NCBI RefSeq assembly: GCF_963576545.1
Contig: NC_083649.1
Span: 4,995,406 to 5,059,405, forward strand
DNA length: 64,000 nt
From: Limanda limanda
Lineage: Eukaryota; Chordata; Actinopteri; Pleuronectiformes; Pleuronectidae
Direction: 5' to 3'
Shown: positions 51,921 to 64,000 of the stretch, piece after piece
Numbering within the stretch: position 1 is the stretch's first letter
How the letters are laid out: every line of letters begins with the position of its first letter
The notes under the pieces: generated by a model
What the model was told of the DNA's origin: nothing
What the model saw: only the letters and a program-made list of their open reading frames with translations
Databases searched by the model: none
Program-made: the position numbers and the translations under genes

Positions 51921-54900
51921 TTACATTGTTTTTGTGAGAGTGAAGCAAACATGACAGAACCGTTCTCAGCTCTCAAGCCACTACTAGTGAGTGATTCATG
52001 TTTATTCATAAATGACAATGAGGATGATTGGATCCTTGGGAAATGTCCGTCATGCTCTTTCAAACAAATATGTGCGTCTGTGTGTTCAGATTTGATTTAC
52101 GACTCTGAGTCAGTACAATGAACCACTGGATACTGGATTCTTTAAAAAGTACCTTAATTACGTCCCCGAGTTGTTCATCACAGCTGCAACTGTTACCATC
52201 ACTGATAAGAGGCCAAATTAGTCAGACAAATACAATAACTCACTTCCTGTTGTTTTTGGAACGTCCTCATTAAAGTGTCAGTTTCACCTCATGCAGCATT
52301 TTAGTCTCTCTCTCTTTCTCTTCCACACTCATCTCCCCCTGACAACTCACTTCCATGCAATTATTTCTCTAAAATAATACACTTCTAACAATATTAATAA
52401 CTTCTAAGGTTTTTATTTGCAAGTGTCATACATTTTGAAGGAACAAACGGAGGACGGCACCGCAGGCTCGTGCATCACGGCTCCTCGTTTGTGCCGTGGC
52501 AGAGAGATGGAGGTGGATGGTGAAATTATACAGTGTTTAATTTATTGATCTGAGTCAGCTTGATGTTTGTGATTCCATATTAACGGCCCGACTCTCTCAG
52601 ACGGCTTTTAATTTGGTGTCATCAGAATCGCTAGCAGGAACACAGCTGTGCCGTCTCATCATCCGTGCCCGGGGACAAGATGGAACGCGAGCTGGGACCT
52701 CGACAAATCAGCTGCAAATGACAAGACTGATTTGATTTCTCATTTTGGCATCGGAGAGGAGCCCATTTTCGGGCTGAGAATGGGAAGGGGTAGGCTAATT
52801 CATTAGCATGAAATATAACTTTAGGAGGAATTTGGAGTTGTTATCGTTGCTCTGGGGAGAGGCGGCGCTGCGAGGACAACCACAGTCAAGGTCGTGCAAA
52901 TTGAGGAAAGTCACACTCTGACTGACACGGGATGGATGGCTGCTGGAGCTGGAACTTTTTAAATATTAAAGACCATATGTCCAGAGCAGACACAAAGAGA
53001 GAAGTGAAAGGTAGTTTTATTTTAGAACATTCATTATAATACCAGGAAATACATTTCCTAAGTCACTCAGGGCTTTTTTGATAAAGATACTTACTGAACA
53101 TGGTCATCATTGAAAAACAAGACTTTGGGCTTTATTTGAACAATTTAAATCAAATGTCTGAAAGGCTTCAGCACTCGGTGCAGGTTCGACAAAGTTATTT
53201 AGAGACAACGCTCATGGACCAAAGTTGTTAAGGTACAAAAGGTCACATTTAAATCAGTTTGTGATTAATAAGACAAAGAACTTAAAGGATGGAAAGTAAA
53301 TGCTTGATTTGACACACAAGGTATTGGAGAGGCTGAGTTCCCAGCTCCAATCAAAGGGCAGAGTTCAGCTGCATCATAAGCATCTGATTCTAGTTGAAAA
53401 TCTCATCCACTGCGTTGGAAACATTCTTCTGAGTCCAGCAATTTGTTTCTGTTGATAACAAGTATTGAGTTTAAAGTTCAGTTCAACCCAGACACATAAA
53501 ACATATTGTCTTCGAGGCTTCTGCCCCTGGAATAGAGGTTAATAGTGTTCACAGTTTTGACATTCGTTTACTCTGTATTTTTCTTGCACAACCAAGAAAT
53601 CCTCGTGCTGCTACACAACCGCAGCACAGAGCACAACACCCACGTGTTATTTTTGTTCACACACCTCCTGCATCCTGTTCTGTTTCCTGTGCTCAACTCT
53701 TAAAGACTATCGATTTCCTCCATGCGGGTTTGATTGATTTTGCTCGTCCTTACTGAATCAGGAGGCGAGAGATTAAAGTCCTGAGCCGCTCACACACCAA
53801 CAACACGTACGGCCGGTTCACTTGTGATGCCCGACCACGGCTGCAATTAGACCAGGGTTCACGTCATGAATCCAGAGGACTGAAGACGCCCTTGAGAACA
53901 AAGATGTGTCTACACTTTGTGTTTTTGTCTCTTCTATTTGTTTGTTAGAGAAGTTTATTTCTTTTTACTGTATTTCGCTTTTTTATTGGTGTCTTATGAT
54001 TCTTTTCTTTTGAAGAAAGCGCAATAATCACGATCATTTTAGTGATTTTTAGTTGTTTTAGCTGCTAACATTGAATGCCGCCTGTTTGATGCTGTACAAG
54101 TGGCCGTAACAACCAAAGTAAAGCCAAAACTATAAGATTGAAGAGTAAACATGGAGTTAATGTTTTCTTTGGGTTTGCTACAGTGATTGAAACCTTTCAC
54201 AATCATGTCACCCATCATTCAAATAAATAAAACAGTGATTATTGGCACTTTTATCCATGATGTAACAGTTCAGGTAACTTCTTTGGTCCAGACTGAAATA
54301 TCTCTACAATTATTTATCGCGGTGAAATGTGAACATCCACGTCTTCCTTGTGGATGAATTGTAAATAACTTTGGTTTTACCTTCATTACTGATCGAGCGC
54401 CATCATCAGGTCCAAACTGCAACATTGCTTTTATTTAAATAAGCTGCACCAACCTCTGCTGTCGTTGATTGGCTGCAGAAAAGGTTATGAACCCTTGATT
54501 GGAGGTTGTTAGATCAATTTTCCAAGGTTGACAGGCATGAGTGTGATGTCCAGGCGTCCACATTGTGTTTCATTAATGGATTTAAGTCTCTAAATAAATC
54601 CCGGCAGCAGATTCACTCGACCTACGACCTGAACACGGCTGTTTTACACCAATCAGAAGGTTCAATGGACATTTACTCGCATGTGTATATTTGTGTTTTG
54701 CCGTTTGATGGAGGAACAGAGCAGAAACTCTTATCAGCTGCTGTTTTCTGTTTTCTGTTGCTGCCACAGCCGCTGTGTTTCCTCCTCAAGCTGAATAAGA
54801 TCATCTACCCCTGCTCCAAGGTCAGGGATAATAGCTCACTAAGTGGATAACTGGATTACAGGCGATTCATTTTTGTTTGGTCATGGACCCCACAATACAC

Positions 54901-55245
54901 ACACACACCCACACACACACACACACACATTGGTGAAGTGTGAACAAACACAAACTTTGCCGACAATTATCCTTTGCGCCGCTGACAAAGTCGCCCTCCT
55001 GACCCTCCTCTGAAGACTTTAATCCTGCAAAGTCGAACCATCGGCGAATCAAGCCGCCGGTGATTCATTCAACTCTAATTAACCTAACTGGTGTTAATGT
55101 GTGTTTCCTCAGCCGTGCTAAAATAATCCCTGCGGAGAATTTATCAAGGAATTACACAAGTTGCAAACAAACCTTATGATAATTTACCCTAAACAGACTT
55201 TATAAACCATCGCAGGAATACAAATGTAACTTCTCAAGACCGTAA
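51921..55245. other. Gene desert, no gene seen
   Basis: 52560-52900 has CATTAGCATGAAATATAAC and other AT motifs in unique-looking DNA. CA tract at 54895-54930. A scattered-family fragment lies at 54450-54500. No coding segment supported. Confidence 0.5.
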
Positions 55246-56884
<1,639 letters not shown>

Positions 56885-57130
56885 TCGTGAGTCAAATATT
56901 AAATAACTAATTAAAACCGAACTTATCCGGAGCATTAACACTGGAACATACTCTTGTGTGATTAGAACCGAAAAGACAGAAACCATCTAACGTGCAGTAT
57001 GACCAAAACATTAACATGGAGGAGGCAAAGTTTATAACCTATACTGCAGTAAGCCACTAGGGGGCAATTGCTACACTTTGGTTTTGCTGATGTCGAACAG
57101 TCCCGCCGTCCATCTTTACTTCCAGTCTAT
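56885..57130 (-). mobile_element. Scattered short-element family, copy
   Basis: AATAACTAATTAAAACCGAA, AACATGGAGGAGGCAAAGTT, AAGCCACTAGGGGGCAATTG and CGTCCATCTTTACTTCCAGT occur in the same order as in 43375-43620. Confidence 0.6.
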
Positions 57131-58504
57131 GATTATATTTCCCCTTTATCAATTATTCCAGATATTTAAATGTTAATTTGAGTTTGAAGCATCAACGCTT
57201 TGCTCCGCGAGCGACTTCCACATTGAACATTTCATTCGGCTGTGTTTCCTGTCTGCGCTCCTCGTGGAGAATGGATATTTATTTCGGTGGGAAGCCTCTT
57301 TCCTCTCGGGAGATGTCACTCTCTTCTGTACCTTTTTATTAAGCTGTGAAAAACGGTCGTAGCAGCTTTGTTCCCCGTCAGCCTGAATTTGCAGGTATTA
57401 GTCTGAAAAAAAGGACAAGTGTAACATACGTAATAGGATGAACTGGTTTAAGAACATAAGGGGGGGGGGGACTAGAGAGTCGGAAAGTCAAAGTATCGAT
57501 CGGTAGGAAAATATAAGCGACTGCATAGGAGCGATTGAATTGATCTGAGCATCTTAACGCTTCGATTCAATCCACATTTTATCGTCTCAGTGCAGAGCTG
57601 CATTTTCATTTGTACGGCAGAGCTAATAAGGGCCTGGCAGTCTGAAGGCAATCAGCTGAAATATGTCATTTTTATGAAAAGGGAATTATTCTAATGCGTA
57701 TTATGGGTGAGTCACCACACTCCCAGGCCACATTTGCAACTCGCTCCTTGTTATCTCCTCTCCGTTAATTAAGATTGATGAAGTAAAAAGCCTGGGAACC
57801 AGATTTGTCTCTAAATTAAACATACAGATGCAAACTGGCCTCCAACGTTTCATTTGTTCTTAAAAGTCTTTGTTTAGGATGTCGGCATTTCAACAGCAAA
57901 GGAACTACTGTATATGATAGATATGATGTCATGAGAAAACGTAAAATCAACATAAGAGAATACTAAAGAAACATTTAGATTGATATTAACTAGAGAATTC
58001 AAAAGAAAACCAATTAAAATAACAGGAAATGAAAGCGCTAGGGGGAGTAATTATTTAATATTTTATAAAAGGAAGCAACAAACAGGAAAAGATTTCAGCT
58101 TTGATTTGAAAGAAGTGAGTTGCAGCCGATACTTAAAGTCTGTTCGAGCAGCCGTTTACAGCACTTTACTCTAAAAGGAGGTTTTATATAATATAAGAAG
58201 CCTGTAAAGTACAGTTTACTGAAGCTTTCTACAAATGAAGTTTACTGTTGTGTTTATAAACTGCTGCTTCAAGTTTCTCTGCGTCTCTTCTTGTTGCACG
58301 GTTCTTTTCTCTGACAGATTATTTTACATACGTGTTTACATCTTTATTTGAAACCTGTTTAATACCGAAATCTGACAATGTAATTGTATATGTGTGACAG
58401 AAAATGAGGAAAAGCATCAAAGGTCTCCTTCAATTATAATCTCGATACATGAGTATAAACTGTAAAAGGTTTAAAGATAAACATAAAAGTAGAGCCAAAT
58501 TCAT
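57131..58504. other. Intergenic DNA with possible regulatory stretch
   Basis: G-run at 57461-57470. About 57590-57820 is unique-looking and motif-rich (GAGCTAATAAGG, CCGTTAATTAAGATTGATGAAG), a conserved noncoding element candidate. No gene. Confidence 0.4.
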
Positions 58505-58690
58505 TTGATCGCCCCCTGGAGGTTGTCTGCAGAAGGGTCATAAACCCACCTCCTCTATGTTAGCGGTTCAGACATGGACCAAACAGAAAAGTCAAAATAC
58601 AAGTAAAATGAATGACAGCGAAAAGAAAGGCCTGTGATTGGTCAGGGCAGACTGGAAACAAAGATGGACCGTTTGCAAGTTAGTCTCAGG
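58505..58690 (+). mobile_element. Scattered short-element family, copy
   Basis: GATCGCCCCCTGGAGG, GCAGAAGGGTCATAAACCCA, CCTCCTCTATGTTAGCGGTT and ACAAAGATGGAC follow the family order in plus orientation. Confidence 0.55.
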
Positions 58691-59348
58691 TGTCAATCAA
58701 TATAAGAGGCTGCAGTTTTTTAAAATCACCTGACGTGGCCGTGAAGACACGAGATTGACGGACTGGCCGATGAGTGACAGCGGAGATGACACCCGCTGCC
58801 ACTCGACTGTCAGCGGGCAGCAGTAACACAGACGTGGACGGAAGCTCTGTGGCTCGCACCAGTACAGAACACTTCCCCATCACACGTTCCCACTGTGAAG
58901 CAGCTCGGACTCGGAGCCGGCTCCCGTGCACAGGGGAGCAGAGCAGACGGCGCCTGCAGACTCTACAAACTACACCAACACGGCGTCATGCATAATGCAT
59001 ACATGCAGCCAGAAGGTGCAAGGTGAGTGCACCACAGTGAAGTTTGCAGAGGAGAGGCGAAAATCCGAGGCAGGTTAAAAAGATAAAGGATTTCTGCATC
59101 ATGATGGATGAACATGATAAAGCTGGAGATGTTAAACTGACTGAACGGTGGCTGCACAGCTGATGAGTCATTTCTAAGAGCCCAGCTGAAGTTTTCTCGG
59201 GTTCAGCAGCGTCCAAATCCTCCAGCTGCTGTGGTGATGTGTCAGTGTGACTCAGCTCCTTCTCACGGGCTCGTTCTTCCACCGCGACCGGGGTCGAGCC
59301 GGTGACTCCCGACGTTACAAATCATTTAATAATGATATTAACAACAAG
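58691..59348. other. Intergenic DNA, no gene seen
   Basis: GC-richer stretch at 58740-58990 with frames on both strands but no family resemblance. Confidence 0.45.
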
Positions 59349-59490
59349 GCAGGCACGGAGGTTAGCACTGTCGCCTCCCATCGAGAAGGTTGGCATCTTG
59401 TCGGCTTCGGTTTTCTCCGACAGGGTTAATTGGGGACCCTCACCCTCCGCCTCTCGCCCCGTGGCGGCTGGGATTGCCCCCCCGGTGACC
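59349..59490 (+). mobile_element. Degraded GGCACGG-type tRNA-derived SINE
   Basis: GGCAGGCACGGAGGTTAGCA, CTGTCGCCTCCCAT, AGAAGGTT, GGTTTTCTCCG, TTAATTGGGGACCCT and CCTCTCGCCCCGTGGCGGCT are landmarks of a widespread fish repeat that usually runs longer. Much of the middle is deleted. Confidence 0.65.
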
Positions 59491-62404
59491 TTTAAATGAT
59501 AGGTACATAGATTATCACTAATGTTATTACCCTGACACTGAAGGACACCGTATAATATATAATAAACAAACATGTGAATTGTTTAAATGAAACCAAGCAA
59601 TATAATCAATTGATATTATCATCAGTAAATAGGGTCTGAGTTATTATGCAGCCTTCTAAAAGTAATAATTATTATGCATGTTTTATGAGTGATGTTTAAC
59701 ATTGACGGATATGATATAATGTGCAACTCAAACATGTTGGTTCTGTCTCAGTCATGTTACTTTAACAACAGCTCAACAGTAAGTTAGAGTTAATACTGGG
59801 AGTAAAACCTTGTCTTACACTGGTGTCACTAAATTTAACTTTAAATCCAGATTTTATGTTGCGCTGCTCTCAACTGCACTTTCAATAATCTTTACTAAGT
59901 GAGCAAATTACACCCAGTGAGCAGCTCTAGTCCCCGATTGGATAACAAGCTGCTGCTTGTTAAATCAGAGTCTAATTACTAACAGATTTAAGTGTAATAA
60001 AATAAGGCAGAGTGCAAATTACACGTTCATAAATTTGCTTCTTAGAGAGGAGCTGCAACAGAGACATTAACTGAAGATGTTATACATCACCATGATTAAT
60101 ATCAGAACACATTGCAATTCTTGCTAAGAAGGAAGCAACGAGAGGGAATTAACTTTTATAGCAGAAATATATCTAATAATTGTAGCATTAAATGTTCAAC
60201 TTGATCAAAATGAGCAAAGGCGTGACAGTGAATAGGAAGGTGGGTATTAAAGTTTAATTTAGCAACATCATGGTCTGTTCATTGACTAAAATATAAAAAC
60301 AACTACTGTTTAAACTGCAGATTTAACGTCCCATCGTTTCCACAAGGAGAAAACGAGTGAAGCAGAATACTGAGCTGCGTTCAGCCTGAACAAAACCTGG
60401 TGAAACGTTATTTAAACATAAACATGTGTGCGTGTACCCCTTGAGTTTAAATACGTGTTTAATACTCAAATTACCATTAGCTTGTGATTTCACATGTAAC
60501 ATCAGTATAAAAATCATTTTCATTTTCACCAAGCAGCAGTTGCCCTATTTGTAGAGAACCTCAGAGTCTAGAAGTCAGTTGCACACGATTTCGAGCAAAC
60601 GAGTGTTTTACAGCTGCCAAATCAATAATGAAGACTTTAAAGTGTCCTTGGGAATAATCTGAATTCAGGTTCTCACTTTGCTCTGACTGGACGTAACAGA
60701 AAACCATTTGCTGTAAAAAACAGCTTTGTAGAAATGGATACATGTTCCAAGATTCTTTGAAACCTCGACCCTTTGCTCTCTGTGACCTCAGCGAACGTCC
60801 AGGAGGAAACAGCTGCCGATCGCTCCTCTACCTTCTGCCGGGGAAGAAGAATGGATCTGACGGGGTGGAAAGAATTCAAATCAGAGCTCATGACTCGTGC
60901 TCGAAAGGCTCGTCCACACGACAAAGGAGCAAATGGAAGGTTCAACACGGAGAAGTCGAGCTTTGCCAGAATCATCGACTATCGTCATTTATCTCTTAAG
61001 TCTTTCGATCCTCCAAAGGCAGAAGTAAAGAAGTAAAGCATACTGTACATTCTTCTGTCATCTTTAAACAACTGATGGTGTTTAGAACGTCCAACAACAA
61101 GGTTTTCATTGGTGTTTGTCTTTACATTAGCAGGATTAGGCAGAAACTACTAAACCAATTGACCATTGTTGAATTTCTACCTCGTGTCCACTGATTATCT
61201 CATTTGAACTATTGGTTCTTCTCTGTTTCCTCTATTGTACGTATCTGCGAGGTTTCAGTAGATTTGCACAGTAGAGACAAAAAGAACATAAGGAAATTGA
61301 GGGTTTTACTTCTTGTTTTTATATATCAATGCATTTCTCGGGAACTAATGCAGAGATCTCTATGAAAACACCAGGCATGCATCGTGTGACGGCTCCTTTG
61401 AAAATCATCTCAGCGTGGAGCTCGCACCGATCTCCCAGCAGCCACTTCCACTTTCCCTCCTTTGTTTCCCCCCCCTCACGTCACACGGTGGTCAGGCCCA
61501 CTTGACAAGCGGATCCTGACATGCACTGCATCATGAGCAGCTCCGCAACCGCGACACGCCGTGAATAATGATCGTGGCGTGTTATCGATGACGCTAACTC
61601 GTGTGAGCGCCAGAGCTCGCTGACACTCGCCTGCTCCTCTTTTTCCCTGCCGCATCCTTCTGGGAATGCAGCAGACGATGAAAGCCTCTGGTTGTACAGA
61701 GCCGAGTCGCTTTAAAAGGCCAACGCCAGCATGCCCGGCTCCCGTCATTAGCATAAGCGGCCATTACAAATGTACTGATCCAAACTAAAAGCGGCGTTTG
61801 GAGGGAGAACGTGCTGCAGATCCTCATCTCAACGTGGTTTTATCGTCCGCCTCCCGCCGCCTCCCTCCTCCCCCCCCCCACCTCTGTCTCTCAAAGTTAT
61901 TACAGCAGTGTCCTCCTCTGCCTCTGCTCCGCGCAGATAACAAGCAGCTACACTCATCTGCTGACTCCACTTCACCCAAAGCAAAGCTTATCATTCTTAA
62001 ACACACTGCTCCTGTGAAACTAATTTAAAGCGTTTAAAAAGAGCGAGGATTTCCAGCCCCGGCCTGTCCTTTTGACTTCTGTCTCTCCCTCCGAGTCCCA
62101 CTCAGGTGATGATTCAGACGATTCGCTGTTCAAATTGCTCTGTCAAGGAGTCGGAGTGGATCTGAGTTCCCCTCGTTTTACAGTAAACACAAAAACTGCC
62201 TCAGACTCGGAGGGATTCAAGTGGTTTGAACACAGGAAACACAGGCGAACGTGTCTTGTTTTTTGGAGGAATTGAATTCAAACTGTTTATTTTGTTGCGT
62301 CTCAGACACGAAGACAGTGAGGTTTAAAGCATTTGGTAAACATTTTGTAAATTAAAAAACCATATTGATTGACATGTCGCTCCAATTATCAGAACAGTCC
62401 AACA
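59491..62404. other. Gene desert, no confirmed gene
   Basis: A short frame at 60851-61036 (62 codons, basic, MDLTGWKEFKSEL start, TAA stop) is the most protein-like stretch but has no recognised family. C-runs at 61468 and 61870-61880. CATTAGCATAAGCGG at 61746 is a motif-rich spot. Confidence 0.45.
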
Positions 62405-62465
62405 TCTGGATCGCCCCCTGTTGGCCGGCTGCAGGATAGGTCACAAACCCTGCCTCCTCCATGTT
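62405..62465 (+). mobile_element. Scattered short-element family, fragment
   Basis: GGATCGCCCCCTGTTGGCCG, GCTGCAGGATAGGTCACAAA and CCTGCCTCCTCCATGTTAAC match the family. Confidence 0.55.
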
Positions 62466-64000
62466 AACATTGTAAATAAGCCACTGCTTGTTAATGATGT
62501 TGTTTTATAACATTTGCTGTCTTTGCTTTTAAATTAAATTTGATCAATTTGCATTTTTTTTCCATTCCTCGTCTCTGTGAAGCAATTTGTCACCGCTGCT
62601 TTTGAAAGGTGCTATATAAAGATATTTTTATGACTATTAATGTGATTTCTGGTTGATTGCTTGTCCTTCGCGCTGCAGCTTGATTCTGAAACCGAAACAC
62701 AGATGATGGATCGGGTGGTGGAACAGCTGCATCTTCACCCTGTGAGCTGTCAGTGATACATCGGCGTCGCACACTCCCCTGCTGATCGCAGACACTGGAC
62801 TGTGCAGGCATCTGTATTTTCTGCAGATATCGTTGGCTGCGCCGCGACGGTTGATTGGAATCTAATGGATAATTTATGTTGTTGAGGTGAGCCGGTAATT
62901 TCCAGGGGAGCAGTGGTCTATGTGCTTGGCTGGCCACCATGAATGATTAATACGTAAACATTATTCATAACTTTTCCGTCATGAATTTAGCCGGTCATTA
63001 ATTCTACCAACCTCCACGCGGGTCGAAGGGAGTGAAGAGAGAGAGAAATGGACGTCATGTGATTCTCACTTCCCCAGAATCAGTCTCTCCCTCTTTTGTG
63101 TGTTTCTGTTGTTTTTGGACCAACAGTCTAATGTGCTGGTTAAACACGCTGTTGACATTTTTAGTGCAGCAGTTTGAGCTAATTAGCTTCTAATTAGTCT
63201 GTGTCTGTGCCGTCCTCTGAGAGCTGCTTCTCTGTGCTGGAGTTTCTCTTCCACAAGGATGAGCTTCAGAGAGCAGCTGATCAGAGGTGAGGAGGCTTCT
63301 GACAGAAATGAGGTGAGATTGATTGTGAGGAGGGTAATGAGTCCAAGAGAAACCCCGTCTGTCTGGAGGAGCCGCGTGTGATTGGGCAAATACTCTGCGT
63401 GTTTTTAATTGTGATGAACTGATCTTTCAATCGTTTCCTGCGCTGACGTAACTGCTGTTTGAGGAAATGACTGCAGAGCTGAAGCCAAGAGCTCAGATGA
63501 TGTGATGTTCGCCCTTCGGCTGTCGACTGATGACAACTAAGCCTCTGGGGGCAACGATTGATATTTGTGGAGCATTTGGAGTAGACAACAGATATTCGAT
63601 GAAAGATCATGTCCCTTGACTTCACAGATATTTCTATGACATTGATATGTGTCAAGAATCAGAACATTCTGGTCAGATATCAGATTATGGTCAGTGGACG
63701 TGTCGTATCCTCTGGTTGTGAATGCCATTACTTCAAGTGATATTACTTATTTTTCCTGTTAAAAACGATATAAACAATATGTATTATCATTTAAGACTTC
63801 TGTTTTAAAGATTCATTTGGAAAGGACACACAGCAGAGGAGTGGAACCAGTGACCTGCTGTGTGGGCGGCTGCACCATCAACCTCCTCGAGCCTCAGAGC
63901 AGAAGAACCGTCTGAGTGTTCGACGTCAGTTCAGGAGAAGATCATTTAATTGCAGTGATTCATTTGAAGTGTTGAATAATGAAACCTATTACAGACAAAA
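62466..64000. other. Intergenic DNA to the right edge
   Basis: 62930-63010 is dense in homeodomain-type motifs (GATTAATACGTAAACATTAT, CGGTCATTAATTC), as is AGCTAATTAGCTTCTAATTA at 63178. No coding sequence seen. Confidence 0.45.

Overview
This window looks like nuclear DNA from a teleost fish, probably a percomorph. The evidence is vertebrate genes split by GT-AG introns, very dense (CA)n/(TG)n/(TC)n microsatellites, and SINE and LINE-tail families typical of ray-finned fish. Two genes are complete in their coding parts (slc35f2 and elmod1), one is represented only by its first coding exon (cul5), and one is an intact single-exon TRIM gene. Most of the remainder is a repeat-rich gene desert.

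Left end (1-6.6 kb): the first coding exon of cullin-5 (MATSNLLK plus splice donor) lies on the minus strand at 1942-1965, with a TCTCGCGA-type promoter element directly upstream. This promoter and about 600 bases of upstream DNA are tandemly duplicated. The second copy was later split by a retrotransposon tail and a 390-base TATC array. Next (6.6-12.2 kb) is slc35f2 on the plus strand, reconstructed as 8 coding exons and 369 residues, with a CCAAT/GC-box promoter and a polyA signal. Then (12.6-24.7 kb) comes elmod1 on the plus strand, 10 coding exons and 327 residues. It has a 44-base minisatellite full of splice-acceptor-like sites just before its start codon and a probable long 3'UTR. CUL5, SLC35F2 and ELMOD1 are also neighbours in mammals (from memory), so this is conserved synteny. 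I see no RAB39A or sarcolipin reading frame between them.

Right part (24.7-64 kb): a small single-pass membrane ORF at 27839-28108; an 820-base hAT transposon with perfect 8-base target-site duplication and a leftover BED zinc-finger fragment; two tRNA-derived SINEs in inverted orientation; a 69-base repeat present twice, identical and inverted, 7 kb apart, each copy ending in a perfect hairpin; two copies of a retrotransposon 3' end; a scattered short repeat family with many broken copies; and a finTRIM/TRIM16-like E3 ligase gene (minus strand, 49457-51139) with a decayed RING fragment of a second copy beside it. The remaining DNA is unannotated, with several homeobox/POU-motif-rich stretches that could be conserved regulatory elements.

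The genes have no obvious joint pathway: CUL5 and the TRIM protein belong to ubiquitin ligation, SLC35F2 is a membrane transporter and ELMOD1 is a GTPase-activating protein. No CRISPR array, operon, rRNA or intact transposase was seen. All exon models come from reading the sequence and rest on remembered family sequences, not on a database search.
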